Assembly (NCBI RefSeq): GCF_013214165.1
Contig: NZ_JABSSM010000046.1
Location: 1 to 34,350 of the forward strand
Source of the DNA: Shewanella sp.
GTDB lineage: Bacteria; Pseudomonadota; Gammaproteobacteria; Enterobacterales; Shewanellaceae
DNA length: 34,350 bases
Direction of reading: 5' to 3'
Under the pieces are notes generated by a model. The model had not been told where the DNA came from, did no database searches, and saw only the letters and a list, made by a program, of their open reading frames with translations. The position numbers were made by a program, and so were the translations under genes. Below are positions 1 through 8,441 of this stretch, in pieces; the stretch's first letter is position 1; each line of letters begins with the position of its first letter.

Positions 1-2
1 TC

Positions 3-440
3 GGTATTTTTCTGTCGACGCTGGTCAACCACTTTGCCGCCGCCTGGCTAGGTAATTGGGCCGTTGGCTTGATGAGTCCGGAACTGGCCCGCTACTTAGT
101 CGCCGCTTCATTTTTTGCTATCGCTCTATGGGTATTGATCCCGGACAAGGTCGATTGTGAAGAGAGCCGCTTCTACAAGATGGGGCCTTTCATTGCCACT
201 TTCATTCTGTTTTTCATCGCCGAGATGGGCGACAAAACTCAAATTGCCACTGTGGTATTAGCGGCCAAGTATGATGCTCTGGCTATGGTCGTCATGGGCA
301 CCACCTTAGGCATGCTTATCGCCAACGTCCCTGTGGTCATAGCCGGCAACTTCAGCGCAGAAAAATTACCCCTTACCCTGATCCACCGAGGATGCGCGGT
401 ATTGTTTGCACTACTGGGTGTAGCGACACTATTGTTTTAG
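3..440 (+). CDS. GDT1/UPF0016 (TMEM165) family cation exporter, 5' truncated by the window edge
   Basis: This is the C-terminal part of an integral membrane protein of the GDT1/UPF0016 family, whose characterised members move Mn2+ or Ca2+ out of the cytoplasm. The reading frame is open from base 3, so the first ATG/TTG inside the window is not the true start. The family signature E-x-G-D-K-T appears as EMGDKTQIA; this is the second of the two copies the family carries, the first lying outside the window. Hydrophobic segments before and after the motif fit the usual six-helix fold of about 190 residues. The gene converges on the catalase gene and shares a strong hairpin terminator with it. The proposed Mn2+ role is inferred from the family; substrate cannot be read from sequence. 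Confidence 0.88.
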   Translation, partial: GIFLSTLVNHFAAAWLGNWAVGLMSPELARYLVAASFFAIALWVLIPDKVDCEESRFYKMGPFIATFILFFIAEMGDKTQIATVVLAAKYDALAMVVMGTTLGMLIANVPVVIAGNFSAEKLPLTLIHRGCAVLFALLGVATLLF

Positions 441-453
441 CCATAAAAGTAAA

Positions 454-483
454 AAGGCTCTAGTTCATAGGAACTAGAGCCTT
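454..483. terminator. Bidirectional intrinsic terminator between the exporter and catalase genes
   Basis: A perfect 13-bp stem (454-466 paired with 471-483) closes a 4-base loop, with T-rich sequence following on both strands. It lies between two convergent genes and should serve both. Confidence 0.85.
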
Positions 484-508
484 ACCTTTTATCTATTAGC
501 TTCTTTTA

Positions 509-1975
509 TTACCAGCCCAACGCCTGCTTGATACGCTTACCGTAATCCGCATCCGCCTTAGTGAAATGCTCGACCATGGTCTGCTGCACATCCATAGTCG
601 TCTGACTCAAGCTGCCACAGATAGTGGTGATCAATCTGGCCTTCTCTTCTTCTGGGAAAATACGGTACAGGTTACCCGCCTGAGCAAAGTCATCCTGATT
701 ATAACGGCTGTATCTATCGGCTTCACCATCGAGACGCAGTGCTGGCTCGGCAAATGTACTGGGCTCTACTAATGCAGACTCGGTGCTGCTTGGCCCGTAG
801 TTTGGACTCGCATCACCACCGGTTTGGCTGCCGTTATAGGGGCATTGAGTTCCCGCCATGGCACCGGCGCGTTGGTGGTGATTGGCCTTAGTAGCATGTG
901 GGCAGTTCACAGGCAGCTGATTATAATTAGTGCCAATTCTGTATCTCTGTGCATCGGCGTAGGCGAACAAGCGAGCCTGCAACATCTTATCCGGTGAAGC
1001 ACCCACGCCAGGTACTAGGTTACTCGGGGCTAATGCGACCTGCTCTACTTCGGCGAAGTAGTTCTCAGGCATGCGATTAAGCTCAAGTTCACCAATCTCA
1101 ATCAGTGGATAATCGGCGTGTGGCCATACCTTAGTCAGATCGAATGGATTGATATGATAGGTGTTGGCATCGGCTTCCGGCATAATTTGCACCTTAACCG
1201 CCCAACGAGGGAAGTTACCGTCAGCAATGGCCGCGACCATGTCACGTTGAGAAGAGTCAGGATCTATCCCTTTAAGGATGTCGGCCTGCTCAGGGGTCAG
1301 ATTCGCTATGCCTTGCTTAGTCTTGAAATGGAACTTAACCCAGAAACGTTCGCCTTTATCATTCCACAGCGAATAGGTATGTGAACCATAGCCATTCATC
1401 TGACGATAGTTAGCCGGAATGCCGCGATCCGACATCAAGATGGTCACCTGATGCAGGGCTTCGGGATTCAATGCCCAGAAATCCCACATGGCTTGTGGAT
1501 CTTTCAAATTAGTCTGCGGATTGCGCTTCTGGGTATGAATAAAGTCGGGAAACTTGATGCCATCACGCAGAAAGAAGGTCGGAGTGTTATTGCCCACTAT
1601 GTCGTGATTACCACGAACCGTATAGAAGCGTAAGCCGAAACCACGAGGATCGCGCTCGGCATCGGCCGAGCCCATCTCACCGCCTACGGTCGAGAAACGA
1701 ATGAAGGTTTCAGTTTGCTTGCCTAGACCATTGAAGTGATCGGCAATAGTGTAATCGCTCATGTCTTTGGTCAGGGTAAACGTACCGTAAACCCCAGTGC
1801 CTTTGGCATGCACTACGCGCTCAGGAATACGCTCTCGGTTAAAATGAGCAAGTTTTTCTAACAGATGAAAGTCTTGTAATAGTACCGGGCCGCGCTCACC
1901 TGCCGTCATTGAGTTTTGATCGTCCGCAACAGGCGCGCCATTTTGGCTGGTTAAGTAATTAGCTTGTTTAGTCAT
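509..1975 (-). CDS. katB: Catalase, small-subunit clade 3 haem enzyme
   Basis: Monofunctional haem catalase, converting hydrogen peroxide to water and oxygen in the cytoplasm. The protein is 488 residues, the usual size for the small-subunit clade 3 enzymes. Landmarks in order: the N-terminal TSQNGAPV stretch; the catalytic His within RIPERVVHAKG; FIRFSTVGGEMGSAD; the conserved Asn in FFLRDGIKFPD region; and the proximal-haem motif RLFAYADAQRYRIG with its Tyr haem ligand. A TTG-initiated form would start at 1987, but the ATG at 1975 has a GGAGA ribosome site at good spacing, so I use it. The symbol katB follows my memory that the Shewanella enzyme in this neighbourhood is KatB; katA would be equally reasonable by family. 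Expression is probably under OxyR, but I could not identify a clear OxyR site upstream. Confidence 0.95.
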   Translation of the reverse strand: MTKQANYLTSQNGAPVADDQNSMTAGERGPVLLQDFHLLEKLAHFNRERIPERVVHAKGTGVYGTFTLTKDMSDYTIADHFNGLGKQTETFIRFSTVGGEMGSADAERDPRGFGLRFYTVRGNHDIVGNNTPTFFLRDGIKFPDFIHTQKRNPQTNLKDPQAMWDFWALNPEALHQVTILMSDRGIPANYRQMNGYGSHTYSLWNDKGERFWVKFHFKTKQGIANLTPEQADILKGIDPDSSQRDMVAAIADGNFPRWAVKVQIMPEADANTYHINPFDLTKVWPHADYPLIEIGELELNRMPENYFAEVEQVALAPSNLVPGVGASPDKMLQARLFAYADAQRYRIGTNYNQLPVNCPHATKANHHQRAGAMAGTQCPYNGSQTGGDASPNYGPSSTESALVEPSTFAEPALRLDGEADRYSRYNQDDFAQAGNLYRIFPEEEKARLITTICGSLSQTTMDVQQTMVEHFTKADADYGKRIKQALGW

Positions 1976-2396
1976 ATTGTTCTCCAATGCTTTTTATTCA
2001 TTAATCTTCTAATTCAGGCGTACTGGTCGATTAGTTCAACCAGTCCTCGATAACATCAAATATTGTGGCCATAGATATTCATCCATTTCGCTTTAAGTTA
2101 GGCCCCTTATCTCAAGAAGCCTTTACATAAACCCTGTCGATGAGTACATACTAGTTCAAAAATGAAATCCTAGAAAACGATTAAAATAGATTAACCTAAC
2201 TCAATTTATAGATTAGAAGCGAGAGAGATAACTGACAGATATATATCTTGTTCAAGGTGCTAAAACTAGAGGGTTAACACAGAAGCACTAACACTATTTT
2301 CCATTAAAAACAGTCGGTTGAAACGGTAAATTAAAAACAGGCGAGTTAACCCAGAAAATGACAGATGTTCATTAGAGATATGAACACCTGTAATAC
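1976..2396. other. Intergenic region upstream of catalase, no gene seen
   Basis: AT-rich sequence that must hold the leftward catalase promoter. I see no convincing ORF, no clear OxyR box and no structured RNA in it. Confidence 0.5.
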
Positions 2397-2437
2397 AACA
2401 AGAGCCGGCTAACGTCTACAGTTAGCCGGCTCTTGTT
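2397..2437. terminator. Strong 17-bp hairpin, probable terminator of the YgjV-like gene
   Basis: Perfect 17-bp inverted repeat (2397-2413 with 2421-2437) around a 7-base loop. There is no long T-run after the stem on either strand, so termination is inferred from stem strength and its place downstream of the leftward gene. Confidence 0.6.
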
Positions 2438-2514
2438 ATTCACCTCAAGGCTTCTAATTAGCTCAATACTGTCTATCAGGATCAGAACGATAGAGAGCTC
2501 AGCGCTGACGATTC

Positions 2515-2562
2515 AGCTCAAGGCTGGGTGCTAGCTCAAGGCTATCTATCTAGCTCAAGGCT
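2515..2562. repeat. Short direct repeat, AGCTCAAGGCT x3
   Basis: The 11-mer AGCTCAAGGCT occurs at 2515-2525, 2533-2543 and 2552-2562 (periods 18 and 19). A degenerate CTCAAGGCT lies near 2444. The last copy includes the stop codon of the leftward YgjV-like gene, so the array grew outward from that gene's end. Confidence 0.8.
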
Positions 2563-2803
2563 GTTGGTTAATGGCCTTTTCGGCCTTATAAATTTTGACG
2601 ATATAATAAGCATCGATCAATACAATAAAAAAGTTGACCAAAGCCACAGGTAAGGCATCAATGGCCAAACCATAAGCGACAAAAAGGCCAGCACCGATCA
2701 GGTTCCACCAGCGTAACTTTTTAATATTCGACATCATCAGCGAGATGGCTACAACCGCAGAGGCTAAATAGCCGACCCACTCCCAAATTGTTGCACTATC
2801 CAT
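2555..2803 (-). CDS. Small inner-membrane protein, YgjV-like
   Basis: An 82-residue, strongly hydrophobic protein with about three predicted membrane helices: residues about 8-25, 33-52 and 54-72. The central WWNLIGAGLFVAYGLAIDALPVA stretch resembles the YgjV/Imp-YgjV inner membrane family, here about half the length of the longer members. Its function is unknown. It lies between the catalase and thioesterase genes on the same strand as both. The 73-bp gap to the thioesterase gene allows co-transcription. Family membership is a judgement from pattern; existence of the gene is well supported by composition, and the stop falls inside a short direct repeat. Confidence 0.75.
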   Translation of the reverse strand: MDSATIWEWVGYLASAVVAISLMMSNIKKLRWWNLIGAGLFVAYGLAIDALPVALVNFFIVLIDAYYIVKIYKAEKAINQQP

Positions 2804-2875
2804 TTTACCTATTCCCCACAGCCCACAATCGATTCAAAACTACATGACAAGTTTAGTGCATTAAAGCCGGTATCA

Positions 2876-3313
2876 CTAACGTTTAACCACGGCTGCAGTC
2901 ATGCGAGAGATACAGCAAAGCTCACCACCGCTGTTATAGATAAGTATCTCCCACACTGAGCTTCGCTTACCTAAATGCACAGGCTTTGCCGTTGCCGTTA
3001 AGGTGCCATTTCTAGATGCTTTAAGATGATTGGCATTGATCTCTTGGCCGACACAGTAGTAATTTTCAAAATCTACGGCGAAGTTTGCCGCATAACTGGC
3101 AACCGTCTCGGCCAATGCCACATTGGCTCCGCCGTGGACGATTCCCAGAGGATTATGGACCGCGGGAGAGGCAGGCATAGTTGCCACCATATAGTCATCC
3201 CCAATTTCGGTGATCTTGATACCCATAGTTTGCATCAAGGTGCCCTTGCCATGCATGCCCGAATCCATTTTGGCGCAATCTTCCAAGCTCACTGGTCTAA
3301 ACCAAATACTCAT
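2876..3313 (-). CDS. menI: Hotdog-fold acyl-CoA thioesterase, YdiI/MenI-like
   Basis: A 145-residue PaaI/YdiI-type hotdog thioesterase. Escherichia coli YdiI (MenI) hydrolyses 1,4-dihydroxy-2-naphthoyl-CoA in menaquinone synthesis and acts on other acyl-CoAs as well. The whole length matches that family: the IGDDYMVATMP strand, the HGGANVALAETVAS helix carrying the catalytic Glu, the EINANHLKASR segment, and the HLGKRSSVWEI and CCISRMTAAV strands. A GTG sits one codon before the ATG; the AGGGA ribosome site is better spaced for the ATG at 3313. Shewanella rely on menaquinone for anaerobic respiration, so the MenI role is plausible, but a broader thioesterase role cannot be excluded. Confidence 0.85.
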   Translation of the reverse strand: MSIWFRPVSLEDCAKMDSGMHGKGTLMQTMGIKITEIGDDYMVATMPASPAVHNPLGIVHGGANVALAETVASYAANFAVDFENYYCVGQEINANHLKASRNGTLTATAKPVHLGKRSSVWEILIYNSGGELCCISRMTAAVVKR

Positions 3314-3560
3314 CACTACATCCCTTCTTTTGATAATTAAGCCACAGTCTACTGGCTAGCGCTGTAAGTTTAAACAGGTAAGAGGAGTTAAACGCTATGG
3401 CTACCCCAGCGGCCAAACCATCTCCAACAATCTGATGATAACTGACATACATTTGTTATCGATGAAATCATCAAATGTCGCCAGTTTATACAATTTCAAA
3501 CTGACTCGATTAATCTGCCTCTCAAGGCATGAAATAGATTAAATTTTTATAGAGAATAAA

Positions 3561-3590
3561 AAACCGCCTCTAATGACTTAAAGGCGGTTT
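3561..3590 (-). terminator. Intrinsic terminator of the exeM gene
   Basis: A 9-bp stem (3561-3569 with 3582-3590) is followed on the minus strand by a run of T. It lies 27 bases past the nuclease stop codon. Confidence 0.85.
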
Positions 3591-3616
3591 ATGATTAACA
3601 ATGAGTCAGCACAAAA

Positions 3617-6289
3617 TTAGTGCTTACGACGACGTAGACCCAATAATGATAATAGTCCCAGACCCAGGTAACCTAACGAACCACCATCATCTTTCTTAGG
3701 TTCAGGAGCGGGTTCTGGCTGAGGTTGAGGCGCTGGGTAGCTTAACGCAATGATCACAGGATCATGATCCGAAGAGCTAAAGGCATTCTCTGACTTCTCT
3801 AAGTCACCCGAATATTGGCCTGGGTACTCGAAAAGGTTAGATTCGACCGAGTTGATGTTCCAGTCTTGAATAGCCACTAGCTTGTCAGCCACTGCAGTAT
3901 TAGCCAATGCATGATCTAAGTTTCCCTGTTCACCACTGTAGCTATAACCAAAGGTTGCGGGTCCATGTGCTTGGGTATTTAGATTGATCAGACCAAAACC
4001 TTTCTCAATCTTGCTGCCTTCACGCTCATAAACTTCACCATTGAGGGTCGTCCATGAAGCCGTGACAATTTCACGTTTCGCGGTAGCGGCATCGTAGTCT
4101 GTCAGTACAGCAATGGGATCTTCCATGCCATATGCGTTCATATCACCGATCACTAACAAGCCGCCTTCGACGTCTTTGAGTGACTCGCCCAGTACTTTAG
4201 CTGCCGACACACGAAACTCATTACACTTGCCTTGCAAGTCTGCAGGATCTTTACTCTCAGAGAATTCGAGCCAATCTTCCAAACAAGCTGAGCCCTTAGA
4301 CTTAAGATGGTTAACGACAACGGTCAACTTCTCATCATGGATCTGGAATGTCTGCGCCAAGCTGTGACGCTGATACTTATCATAGCTTGGGCTATCTGTG
4401 ATCGTGCCTTCCTCATCACGAGTGGCAATACCCGCTACGGCGTGCTGCTCTGGGGTTGCGATAACAAACGCATCACCGACAGGCTTCACGGTACTGGGAC
4501 GATATAGCAGACCGACAGTGATCGCATCACCACCAATAAACTCACCTTGGTACTTATCTGCATCGCTGACTTCGATAAACGCATAGGCGTCTGCGGCAGG
4601 TAGCTCGGCATTGATGGCATTCAACAAATACTGAATCGAGCTATGCTCGCTGAAACCATTGTTTTCGATCTCCATCAGGCCAATCACATCGGCATTCATC
4701 TCTTTAATCGCAGTCACTATCTTAGTACGCTGCAACAAGTAATCATCCAGAGAATGTGCGCCTCGACCACAACCACGGCTCGCATCTGCATCGGCCTGAT
4801 CTTTACAGGTTGGATTCAGTGGACCACCAACATCGCTATCACTGGTAAACAGGTTTAACACGTTAAAGCTAGCGACCCGGATATCACCTTGAGTCGCCGC
4901 TTCGGGAGATTCGATACGGTCATTGATACGAATGAAGTCACCGGCTGTGATTTCGTTGGTGACCACCAGACGCGGAGCACCATAGCTGTAGCTCACGACA
5001 CCAGTTATATTGGTAAGCTGATCACCAATACGGATATAACCCGTCTCGGCGTTGAACGTGGGGAAGTAAGGCACCTCACCATTCTTAGCCTTGTGATCAG
5101 ACTCTACGTAGAGCTCATTACCACGATTAGATTCTTGTAGAGCAATCGCCTCTTCTGAGAGAGGGGCGAACACTTGAGTCGGCTTCATCAATGGAGCTTT
5201 ATGAGATAGCACCATGTTATTTCTTCTGCCAGCATAGTCATAACTGAAGCTACGAGTGATCTTCATGTCACTACCCGCATCTAGCACGATATTCATGCCT
5301 TCATAACGATTAAGTGCATCACCTAAAGACTCGCCATCGGCCATGTAGAATGCTGTAGGAGCCAGGATCTCGCCCATTTCGCCAACAGCCATCTTTTTAT
5401 CGGCTTTGATATCGACCTGAGTCAGTCCATAGAAATCTTTGACTTTACCTTGGACACAAACCTCTACCCCAGGTTGGATCTCATCACCTGGTGCTTCACC
5501 CAGATAAACAAACACGCCATCTGAGGTGTACGGAGAGTTATCGCCATTAATGTCTTGCAGATAGAAACCTTTGAACAGGCTCTCACCACGGGCAGTAACC
5601 ACACCAGTTATAGTGACCTCATCTGCAGACTCAAATTTTCCTTCTTCAATCAGTGGACTGACTCGGCCAACACCTTGCACGTCATAAATAGGCGTCAGTT
5701 TTTCACCGACACAGCTAAAGGCTGGTACTTCAGGTTCAGAAGTGCCCCCACCAAAATCACCTGTTCGAGCACCTAAGCCACTGAATAGATTTTTAGATTT
5801 AACTGTCCATTCATTTTCAACATAACTGGCATTGGCACTAGTGACTGTGGCTTTACGCTCAACAGAGACATCTTTTGCCCAATCACCTGTAGTACCGACT
5901 TCACCAAAAAGATCGACTAACTCAGTGCCTTTCAAGATGCCGACCTTATCATCGCCATTGAAATAGATACTGGCTTCTTGTGAATCGACAGCACCATCTA
6001 ATGCGATAGCATTGTCTTTGTGATTGTTAGTGATGACCTTGATAGCGTTAGGTGCCAGGCTTCCACTCAGATCCAATATCGTCTTAGGCGTTGAGTCACC
6101 TTTTGAGTAGTAAACTAGCGAGTAAGCAGTAAGATCGACGGCTGTCGACCCTGAGTTGTAGATTTCTACGGCCTTGCTATAGCCTGAACCTTCTACATAT
6201 TCACTAATGATCACATCGGCGCTTGCCATCATAGGCAGAGCCGCGGCGATAGACAGTGCAAGCACTGACAATTTTTTAACATTACCCAT
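3617..6289 (-). CDS. exeM: ExeM/NucH-family extracellular endonuclease with GlyGly-CTERM tail
   Basis: Secreted nuclease of 890 residues that degrades extracellular DNA; in Shewanella oneidensis ExeM affects biofilm formation. Residues 1-24 are a signal peptide (cut after MASA). About 25-165 form a lamin-tail domain (VIISEYVEGSG...KAVEIYN). About 205-460 are OB-fold-like domains as in YhcR. About 470-855 are an endonuclease/exonuclease/phosphatase domain with its motifs RVASFNVLNLF, LMEIENNGF, VVNHLKSKGS, GDMNAYG (about 715) and SSDHDPV (839-845). The last 23 residues, GGSLGYLGLGLLSLLGLRRRKH, are a GlyGly-CTERM signal: Gly pair, one helix, basic end, preceded by a Pro/Glu linker. This implies processing by a rhombosortase during type II secretion. 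The symbol rests on domain order plus the catalase/thioesterase neighbourhood. Confidence 0.93.
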   Translation of the reverse strand: MGNVKKLSVLALSIAAALPMMASADVIISEYVEGSGYSKAVEIYNSGSTAVDLTAYSLVYYSKGDSTPKTILDLSGSLAPNAIKVITNNHKDNAIALDGAVDSQEASIYFNGDDKVGILKGTELVDLFGEVGTTGDWAKDVSVERKATVTSANASYVENEWTVKSKNLFSGLGARTGDFGGGTSEPEVPAFSCVGEKLTPIYDVQGVGRVSPLIEEGKFESADEVTITGVVTARGESLFKGFYLQDINGDNSPYTSDGVFVYLGEAPGDEIQPGVEVCVQGKVKDFYGLTQVDIKADKKMAVGEMGEILAPTAFYMADGESLGDALNRYEGMNIVLDAGSDMKITRSFSYDYAGRRNNMVLSHKAPLMKPTQVFAPLSEEAIALQESNRGNELYVESDHKAKNGEVPYFPTFNAETGYIRIGDQLTNITGVVSYSYGAPRLVVTNEITAGDFIRINDRIESPEAATQGDIRVASFNVLNLFTSDSDVGGPLNPTCKDQADADASRGCGRGAHSLDDYLLQRTKIVTAIKEMNADVIGLMEIENNGFSEHSSIQYLLNAINAELPAADAYAFIEVSDADKYQGEFIGGDAITVGLLYRPSTVKPVGDAFVIATPEQHAVAGIATRDEEGTITDSPSYDKYQRHSLAQTFQIHDEKLTVVVNHLKSKGSACLEDWLEFSESKDPADLQGKCNEFRVSAAKVLGESLKDVEGGLLVIGDMNAYGMEDPIAVLTDYDAATAKREIVTASWTTLNGEVYEREGSKIEKGFGLINLNTQAHGPATFGYSYSGEQGNLDHALANTAVADKLVAIQDWNINSVESNLFEYPGQYSGDLEKSENAFSSSDHDPVIIALSYPAPQPQPEPAPEPKKDDGGSLGYLGLGLLSLLGLRRRKH

Positions 6290-6647
6290 TTATTCAACCC
6301 CATTATTATAATATTGCCGCTAACTTCTATTAACGTGCCGGGGGATTCTTACAGACTTGGATGATAAAAAAAAGATATCTAAATCACATTAACGATTTAC
6401 AACCACTTGTAAAACAAAGAAAAAACAAACATTATTTGACGTAAATAAGAACAGATGGTTCAAGGTGGGGCTTAAGTGTGTCAAAATCAAATGCTTAATC
6501 AAGAACAGGCATTATAACCAAGGTCAAACACCAATTTATCAAGCCGTGACAGTTATTTACAATAATCAGAATAAAAACCTTCGAATTAGAATGAATTTTA
6601 TACAGGCCTAGTTAATCAGCCTTAACATTTTGGTTTATAGGCATAAA
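6290..6647. other. Intergenic region upstream of exeM, no gene seen
   Basis: AT-rich sequence that should carry the leftward exeM promoter. I see no small ORF with a ribosome site and no clear operator. Confidence 0.5.
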
Positions 6648-6670
6648 AAAACGGCCGTTGAGACCGTTTT
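6648..6670. terminator. Probable terminator of the LuxR-family gene
   Basis: A 7-bp stem AAAACGG/CCGTTTT (6648-6654 with 6664-6670) leads on the minus strand into a T-run. It lies 77 bases after the regulator's stop codon. Confidence 0.6.
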
Positions 6671-6746
6671 AGGGTGTTCCGTTAGTGACTGACGCTCAAA
6701 ATATCTCTCAGTCACAGGGCTTAGTAATTAGTGGCTCATTAACCTG

Positions 6747-7412
6747 CTAAGAACAAAGTTCAAAATGACTCTGATAGGTTTGCGCCCATCTTAATAACTC
6801 CACACGATTACGTGATTGTGTCTTCCTGAAAATAGAGGAGATATGTGCCTTCACCGTGTGTTCACTGATACAGAGTCTATGAGCGATCTCTTTATTTCTA
6901 GCACCACTAGATACGAGCTGAATGATGGTGCGCTCTCTTTTCGTCAACATCTGCAACATGGCAGCGTTATCTTGGGAATATTCGTTGGTACTGTCTAAAC
7001 GACTGACCAATTGACGGAACACCTTACTGATCAGAGTCCTGTCATACCAAAGCTCATCGGCCACCATCTTTCTTAAACCTGTTAACAAGAGATCCATACG
7101 CTGATCGGCATAGAGTAAACCACGAATCCCTAACAACAAGGCAGATTCAGGCTCAAGTTTCTCACGGTTAACCTGATAGAGTGCGACGGGGACATGGGAC
7201 ACTAGCCGAGATGCCAATAAGGGGATTCCCTTACTGTCTAAGGCGGCTCCCTCCTGCTCGATCAGATAGAAGCTGTTATTGCCTCTCTCAGGCTCTAGCT
7301 CAGAGACCTGCTTCACGATACGTGTCTTTAGCCCTATAGACTCGGCCAAAATAGCCAAATGACATGGCGCAGCGACTTGATGCAAGAACACCAATTCATC
7401 AATCTTACTCAT
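6747..7412 (-). CDS. LuxR/CsgD-VpsT-like transcriptional regulator
   Basis: A 221-residue DNA-binding regulator. The C-terminus (about 150-212) is a complete LuxR-type helix-turn-helix: LTKRERTIIQLVSSGARNKEIA followed by the recognition helix ISEHTVKAHISSIF. The N-terminal half is a degenerate receiver-like domain without an obvious phospho-acceptor Asp pocket, as in CsgD and VpsT, which control curli or matrix genes and in VpsT's case respond to cyclic-di-GMP. It lies beside the exeM nuclease on the same strand, separated by about 450 bp and a hairpin, so it probably has its own transcript. A biofilm-related role is inferred from family and neighbour; the target genes cannot be read here. 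Confidence 0.85.
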   Translation of the reverse strand: MSKIDELVFLHQVAAPCHLAILAESIGLKTRIVKQVSELEPERGNNSFYLIEQEGAALDSKGIPLLASRLVSHVPVALYQVNREKLEPESALLLGIRGLLYADQRMDLLLTGLRKMVADELWYDRTLISKVFRQLVSRLDSTNEYSQDNAAMLQMLTKRERTIIQLVSSGARNKEIAHRLCISEHTVKAHISSIFRKTQSRNRVELLRWAQTYQSHFELCS

Positions 7413-7675
7413 TCACTTCTCTCCCTGAAAAGTTTACTTATTCTCTGTAAGGGGGGGTGGTCAATCTTCCCTATCAACCAGAATGATTACAATTTTGAAT
7501 CGTTTTAGTAGCTTCGATTAAATCCGACTGTAACACCATAGTAAAAAAGTATTAACTAAATGTAAACATGGCGAAAAGTCTGTTTTTATCGATTTTAGCT
7601 ATTAAAACCTTATACAATTAGATTATCAAAGCATAAAAAACACTCAAACTTATACTAGATAAAATAATTCACTAG

Positions 7676-8278
7676 TTAGCCTTGCAATGTAGTCAGCTGT
7701 GAATCATGAAACCTAGCCAGTGTAACTAGGCAGATTATCGCCCCCACCAACGCCATGCCCATATCTGATTGGGTATCCCAAATGTAACCTTGGGTCCCTA
7801 AAAATGCTTCCGCATCCTCCCCCGTTAACAAAGCCACCCACCACTCGATCAATTCATAAAAAGCAGAAAACGCTAGGGCGAAGCACAATGACAAGAAATT
7901 ACACCAAGCGCCACGTTTCACCACGTCTAATCGAATGAAAATTTCACGGGCCACTAAGGTAGGCACAAACCCTTGAGCAAGATGCCCCAGCTTATCGTAA
8001 TTGTTTCTGTCTGAGTCCGTAATGTCGGCGATCCAGTCAAACAGAGGCACCTCAGCATAAGTGTAATGGCCTCCAACCATAAGTATGACGCAGTGAACCA
8101 ATATAGAAACATAAGCCAAAGGCGTCAGTGGAAAGCGCTCTCGAGTCAGAAATAAAACGGGCAAGACGACGAGAGCAGGTAACACCTCCAGAAACCAGGT
8201 GAACTGATCTTTAGGCTCGATAGCTGACCAAACCAACAGCGACATAAAAATCACTAACCAAATATGCTGTTTATTCAA
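7676..8278 (-). CDS. DUF2238 (YjdF-like) inner-membrane protein
   Basis: A 200-residue membrane protein with about six hydrophobic segments. It matches the DUF2238/YjdF family through conserved stretches: NYDKLGHLAQGFVPTLVARE, SAFYELIEWWVALLTG, and FLGTQGYIWDTQSDMGMAL, rich in conserved acidic and His residues near the membrane face. The family has no established function. The gene is divergent from serA, the two start codons being 163 bp apart, so both promoters sit in 8279-8441. The start codon is an ATG following an AGGTTCC-type weak ribosome site. Confidence 0.85.
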   Translation of the reverse strand: MNKQHIWLVIFMSLLVWSAIEPKDQFTWFLEVLPALVVLPVLFLTRERFPLTPLAYVSILVHCVILMVGGHYTYAEVPLFDWIADITDSDRNNYDKLGHLAQGFVPTLVAREIFIRLDVVKRGAWCNFLSLCFALAFSAFYELIEWWVALLTGEDAEAFLGTQGYIWDTQSDMGMALVGAIICLVTLARFHDSQLTTLQG

Positions 8279-8441
8279 AATAGGAACCTCATATGCAGAT
8301 AAACTCTATTGTTTTGATATAAGAATAATAACTTCAGCCATCCAGCCCTCCACAGTGCATAAAAAAAATGCTACTTTGGTCGGGCAATTGACTGTTTACA
8401 AAAATAACATAATACCAATAACCGAAGAAGGTACCTAAATC

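Noticed and set aside
1118..1633. ORFs on the strand opposite to catalase
   Set aside because: Shadow frames of a clearly coding gene, without family resemblance.
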